A stretch of DNA of 64,000 nt from Homarus americanus (Eukaryota > Arthropoda > Malacostraca > Decapoda > Nephropidae), in the NCBI RefSeq assembly GCF_018991925.1, contig NW_024725521.1, positions 1,417,501 through 1,481,500 of the forward strand, in the 5' to 3' direction. Within the stretch, counting starts at the first letter, position 1. Each line of letters begins with the position of its first letter. A program made the position numbers and the translations under genes. The notes under the pieces were generated by a model, which ran no database searches, had not been told where the DNA came from, and was given only the letters and a program-made list of their open reading frames with translations. Below, one piece after another: positions 59,703 to 64,000 of this stretch.

Positions 59703-60850
59703 ATGTTTGCATTAGCACACATCACCCAACTCATTAATAATCTGGATTTTCCCCCACTTCTACAGCAGCGTAAAGCTCTTGTAAGGAACTTTCCAAAATA
59801 CTGTATGACTGAAACAAAGAGTGGAAGCAGCTCACTTAGTGTATGGGAACACAGTCCGTGGACAATATTAAATCAAACAGAGAGTTATGGCTATCAGTCG
59901 TGTTTGTCACCTGTCTTCACAGACTCGTTCTGCTATGTCTGCGGATATTACATCGGTCCCAGTCAGATTAAACACAGCACTGCACATGGCATTAAGTTTT
60001 TCATTGTATATCATGCTTATTTCGGTATGCCTATGGGTGACCAAGACAAACCCTGGGCACCTCATTTCTGCTGTGGAAGCTGTCGATCGACATTAGAAGG
60101 GTGGTTACGTGGTAACCAGAAGTGTAAGCCATTTGCAATACCTCGAATTTGGAAAGAACAAGCCAAAGCCAATCACCATGATAATTGTTACTTTCGCACG
60201 GTCAACATATCTTAAGTACAAGAAGTGTAAAGATCAAAGAACTGTTGTGTATCCGAGCATACCATCATCTATTGCTCCCATGTCCCACTGTGAAGATTTA
60301 CCAATTCCCAGTCCACCTTCCTTAGAGGAGATTTCAAATGCTGACTTCTCATCTTCTGAAGAGGGCGAGGATGTTGACTTTAATGTAGCAGACTCAAGCA
60401 TATCCCCACATTTTCCTAATCAGCACGAACTGGATGACTTAATCAGGGATTTAGGTCTTACCAAGGAAAACGCTGAGGTTTTGACATCTCGTCTAAAGGA
60501 GTGGAATTTACTAGATCCTAGTTGCAAGATTAGTATGTACAGGAAAAGGCATCTAAGATTTACAACCTTTCTTCAAAGTTTTGGAACTCAATTTGCTGTG
60601 TTACTGCTCTGATGTCAATGGCCTTTTTGGGCAAATAGGCACTGAGTACAACCCTTCTGATTGGCATCTGTTTATTGACAGCTCAACAAATAGTCTTAAG
60701 GCCGTGTTGCTTCACAATGAGAATGCACTTCCATCAATTCCAGTAGGTCATTCAGTTCATTCAATTCTAAAAGGGTTTTTAGAATTGTCTAAACATTACG
60801 AAAACATATTAATAACAGCGGGAGAAATGCCGGTGCAAGATCGAAAATTC
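59703..60850 (+). pseudogene. Repetitive arthropod zinc-finger-like protein, frameshifted
   Basis: The first frame (59703-60215) has a Cys/His pattern: FCYVCGYYIG, then KHSTAHGIKFFIVYHAYF, then KPWAPHFCCGSCRSTLEGWL, which suggests a zinc-binding domain. A one-base insertion near 60212 moves it to the next frame (YKKCKDQRTVVYPSIPSS, ELDDLIRDLGLT, LKEWNLL, YRKRH; to 60612). A second shift near 60575 leads to DVNGLFGQIG, WHLFIDSSTNSLKAVLLHNE and ALPSIPVGHSVH. I recall this order (LDDLIRDL...SRLKEWNLL...WRLFIDSSxxSLKAVLLHN) from a highly repetitive, uncharacterised family in arthropod and other invertebrate genomes, usually treated as mobile-element associated. The function is unknown. The copy is cut off by another repeat at about 60850. 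Confidence 0.7.
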
Positions 60851-60854
60851 ACCA

Positions 60855-60980
60855 TATTAGATATCAAAATAAATACTTTCTATTTAATATGGCAGGGGGT
60901 CCTTCCCCCAAACTAGGAAGTTAGATTAGGTAGGTTTCTTAGGTTGGTTAGGTCAGGGTTTATTAGGTTCTAGTAAATGT
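60855..60980. repeat. Dispersed GGTTAGGT-rich repeat, copy 2
   Basis: gatatcaaaataaatacttt, ttaatatggcagggggtcct, ggaagttagattaggtaggt and ttggttaggtcagggt match copy 1 at 33060-33250 in order. It terminates the zinc-finger-like pseudogene. Confidence 0.65.
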
Positions 60981-63100
60981 CGCCTCCTGTAAAATACTTA
61001 CTATAATGATAAGAAAAAACTGTAAAAATGAACGAAATCAAACAACTCCTTCTGGTGGTATAGAGCTGTTCATCCAGACATTACCAAAAATTACGATTGT
61101 AAACAGATGTACTTTTGACCAAACTGACAGATAAGTTTTTTAATTAGTCACAGCATTGAAGGCATGTAGGTAGTAAAGTCACGTCGGCCAGTTGACCAAA
61201 CTCGTCCTTGTAGACCATAGATGACTTTTTGGAGTTTATCCTTTTACAAAATTATCAATTTAGAGAACAAAAGACCCAAATGTTTCACACACTCTCACAG
61301 TAACTGGTTTTGCATTTATAAATATCCTACGAGAATAACAAATAATATAAAGACTTGTAAGACGAAATATTATCAATATAAATAAAATATTTAAAGTAAA
61401 TAACCTGTAGCACAGTTTGTTTGGGTGGGTTGGCCTCCTCCTCAGCTCACACGCTAATGACTACACTACACTGCTGAGGGCCTCTGCTGAACGATCTTTT
61501 ACTACAAAATATATATCTCATAATACAGAAATATTTTAGTGAACCTCAAATTAATTAATATAAAAGTTTTTATTGTAAACACTGATATTCTTCCCGAGAT
61601 TGATATTTAGTTATTTGCCGGTAATATTAAGATATATGAGTGTTTGATTGGTAGTTAAGGTCTCACTTGAATTCTTATCTACGACCAAAATCTAATTCTA
61701 GTTTATGTTGATGAAGGAACAGTACTTGAATAAGAAGATATTTATTTTATGTAATTAAATGATACTCCAACTGGTGAAACGTTCATATAAACCATAAACT
61801 ACACTGATGACGTCAGGGAACAAGGAAATGGATTTGTTTACTAGTGTCATTACGAACGCCCATTGGTCAATTTGGGTTGGAAGTGATTCAAGTGAACAGC
61901 TTCCAGATTTGTCACTGAATAAATCCGATGGAATGACTATGAAACTGCATTTCTCACCATTACAAAAACACTGCTAGATATCTGGTATTAACTTTAATCC
62001 TAAGCCATAGTTGGAGATGGATACATCCCATTTCGTCACCAATCCATTTCGTCACCAAACTCCTTTTCCTTGCTAATATCAAATCCGTTTCGTCACCACT
62101 AACAGTCGCTGGTATTAGTGGCAAATTGTAAGTTATTAATTTACACGAATAGAAATGACATGTATACAGACGACTCGAGATGTATTATTCTTATACATTA
62201 ATATTAATTATTTAATAAAGAAAACGATTAAAATATTGGTAAATAAACAAAAATACAGAAGAAACGAAGATGATTTGCACCAACGAATAAAACTCCGAGC
62301 ATGAGGTGGTAGGGATGAGGTCCACCCTTGATCGTTATGAGGGACGGACCATCTAGATATCTGAACGACCTTCTTATAATGGACGCTTATACACCTTACC
62401 TGACCACCTAACAAGGGGAGCCTCCGGTGGTCCAAGGGCCATATGCTAGGAAATAACCCAGATTAGCGTGGTCAGCCTTCACAATAATATAAATAGCCGC
62501 TACAGTGTTTCTTACCATACTCTTGAGTCAGGGATAGGTACTCTGATTTTATTCATTTTATAATTCAATAACTTCATTATTATAAATTTGTGATGGAAGT
62601 GTATGAAAGAAATTGATAATATAAAAAATGATTCTTTCGATTAACTGAAGTGAATTTCCGGATTTTTTGGGGTTGCTGTAATCTGCACGTTTACTTAATA
62701 ACGTCCTTTCTTACCTTTGTATTTTTTAAATTGTATTTCTCTACTTAACTCGTTTTTATTCATATATCATCTATGTTACTATGAAGATACTATACAAAAC
62801 TGGCAAAGAAAGAGTGAAATTATACGAGCCGACCACTGGCGAAGATAATAGGATAAAGTGGAAGTAAAGTATAAGTGACCGACCTCCCAAACGGCTTACG
62901 AGCTGATCAGTGAAGAGGATAAAACTAAAAAAACTAAAAACTAAAATTAATCAACCACAAGACTGTACATAATTACATCATAATATTATCTTATTACGTC
63001 ACTATTGTTTCTACGGTTGTGGCTTAGGAGACTCTCACCACCTGTAGGTCTGCTTGCCTCACCTCATCTCAGCACCTGTAGGTCTGCTGCCTTACCTCAG
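60981..63100. other. Intergenic, no gene seen
   Basis: AT-rich DNA. At 62028-62100 the phrase atttcgtcacca occurs three times in slightly different forms (ccatttcgtcaccaat, ccgtttcgtcaccac). Nothing coding recognised. Confidence 0.4.
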
Positions 63101-63141
63101 ACTCAGGGTTTGGTCACCACAGACTCTGCTGACGAAGGAAG

Positions 63142-63177
63142 ATGGCCTTAATATTTGCTAAACAGTGTCTTCTACGA
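63142..63177 (+). CDS. Possible first coding exon of an unidentified gene
   Basis: gaaggaagATGG is a good start context, preceded by a GC-richer leader (63000-63140). Twelve codons, MALIFAKQCLLR, are followed directly by GTAAGT, a consensus donor. The hydrophobic and basic composition without acidic residues would suit the beginning of a mitochondrial targeting peptide. The next exon would lie beyond the window. Speculative. Confidence 0.35.
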
Positions 63178-63293
63178 GTAAGTCATGTCATTCTTGGATA
63201 AGTACCTTTTGGTATTCATGCAGTAAATATTTCTTCGTATTATACTTTGTTTATAATATCACATCATAATTCTTACTTTTATCGCTTATATAA

Positions 63294-63462
63294 ATGTACT
63301 GTGAAGTGTCTGCTCTTATATGTTGTACTGTGAAGTGTCTGCTCTTATATGTTGTACTGTGAAGTGTCTGCTCTTATATGTTGTACTGTAAAGTGTCTGC
63401 TCTTATATGTTGTACTGTGAAGTGTCTGCTCTTATATGTTGTACTGTGAAGTGTCTGCAGTA
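63294..63462. repeat. 29-bp minisatellite, six units
   Basis: tgtactgtgaagtgtctgct plus cttatatgt repeated six times with almost no divergence, so the array is probably recent. Confidence 0.95.
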
Positions 63463-63589
63463 ATAGATGGAGACATCTATTGTCAATTTTTCATGAACAG
63501 TTAATTTAAAAGTAGTGCAATTTCTCTCGTGTTTTGCAACGAACACTATCTTAGTTTGGGCAAATGTCTAAAAAAGTAATTATTTCTAA

Positions 63590-63870
63590 ATTAAACTTAA
63601 CCTAACCTTAGGTGATAAATGCAAGCAGCTGAAGCATTGTTAGAAGATTGCACCAACCTAACCAAAGAAACCTACTTAACTTTACCTAATTTCCTAGCTG
63701 TGTGGCTGCCCCCCAGACCTCCTGGCATGTTAAATAGGGTTTTTATTGATGGTAAATTTTAGTTTTGGTCATCCTGGAAATCTTATGAATTTCGGTTAGG
63801 TTAGATTTAGTTTCTGGGTTCTATGGCTAGGTTAGGTTAGGTTGGTTATGGTAGGGTAGGGTAGGTAAGA
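63590..63870. repeat. GGTTAGGT-rich repeat, inverted copy and (GGTTA)n-like run
   Basis: caacctaaccaaagaaacctacttaac and following words are the inverse of the 33060/60855 repeat. ggctaggttaggttaggttgg at 63829-63850 resembles the arthropod TTAGG telomere motif but is only a few units long. Confidence 0.6.
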
Positions 63871-63962
63871 TAAAAATCATTCAAAACCCATCAAAAACCG
63901 TTGGAAAAACAGGGATGACTGAAACTAAAATTACCTGTAATTTTTAATAATTTTTTTGGTAC

Positions 63963-64000
63963 AGTAAGTCCTCGCTTAATGTCGGGGTTACGTTCCTTAA
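63963..64000. mobile_element. Left terminus of another TA-flanked element
   Basis: TA|CAGTAAGTCCTCGCTTAATG at the window edge has the CAGT start and TA flank typical of the other elements here. The rest is outside the window. Confidence 0.5.

Noticed and set aside
63829..63870. Telomeric (TTAGG)n array
   Set aside because: Only a few interrupted units; such words occur throughout the window and form part of a dispersed repeat.

Overview
The window looks like arthropod nuclear DNA, most probably from a decapod crustacean. It is AT-rich, intron-bearing and packed with decayed transposons, LINE ends and minisatellites, with scattered GGTTAGGTTAGG-like runs and very frequent TACAGTA/TACTGTA words. 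No prokaryotic gene organisation is visible. The decapod assignment is inferred from repeat style, not from a diagnostic gene.

Two host genes can be assembled exon by exon, both on the minus strand. (1) A UBE2Q-type ubiquitin-conjugating enzyme (E2) runs from the ATG at 35186 down to the stop at 12154: nine coding exons over 23 kb, with consistent phases and GT/AG borders, giving 377 or 379 residues. (2) A DPY30 homologue (COMPASS/MLL histone-methyltransferase core subunit) runs from the ATG at 58299 to the stop at 54844: three coding exons, 90 residues, with an extra 5' non-coding exon probably ending at 59530. A possible first exon of a third, plus-strand gene starts at 63142. An unidentified exon-like segment lies at 47128-47305 (-).

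The rest is mainly mobile DNA. 1-6.7 kb: a gypsy RT scrap, a Tigger copy interrupted by a second Tigger-type element, and a nearly complete 2.66 kb Tigger with perfect layout (TA, ~25-bp inverted ends, DDD transposase with one or two frameshifts). 8-31 kb: the UBE2Q tail and introns, holding short Tigger-derived MITEs, a (TA)n tract, an unidentified broken ORF (13.4-14.0 kb), a CA-rich array against an exon, a 45-bp minisatellite open on both strands, and a CR1-like LINE. 31-36 kb: LINE 3' end, first UBE2Q exon and probable promoter. 36.4-43.4 kb: a 31-bp minisatellite, a LINE split by a solo LTR, a gypsy element with its LTR, and a 5'-truncated LINE inserted in the gypsy RNase H. 44.5-53 kb: a truncated Tigger derivative, a deleted mariner, and several TA-flanked non-autonomous elements, one inserted inside a 24-bp minisatellite. 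54.8-59.6 kb: DPY30, with a fold-back element in intron 1. 59.7-60.9 kb: a frameshifted member of a repetitive zinc-finger-like arthropod family. The remainder is mostly featureless AT-rich DNA.

No operon or dedicated multi-gene pathway is present. What stands out is the layering of many separate TA-targeting (pogo/Tigger-type) families, with nested insertions that order the insertion events. No CRISPR array, rRNA or tRNA was recognised. All family calls come from reading translated motifs by eye; no search was run.
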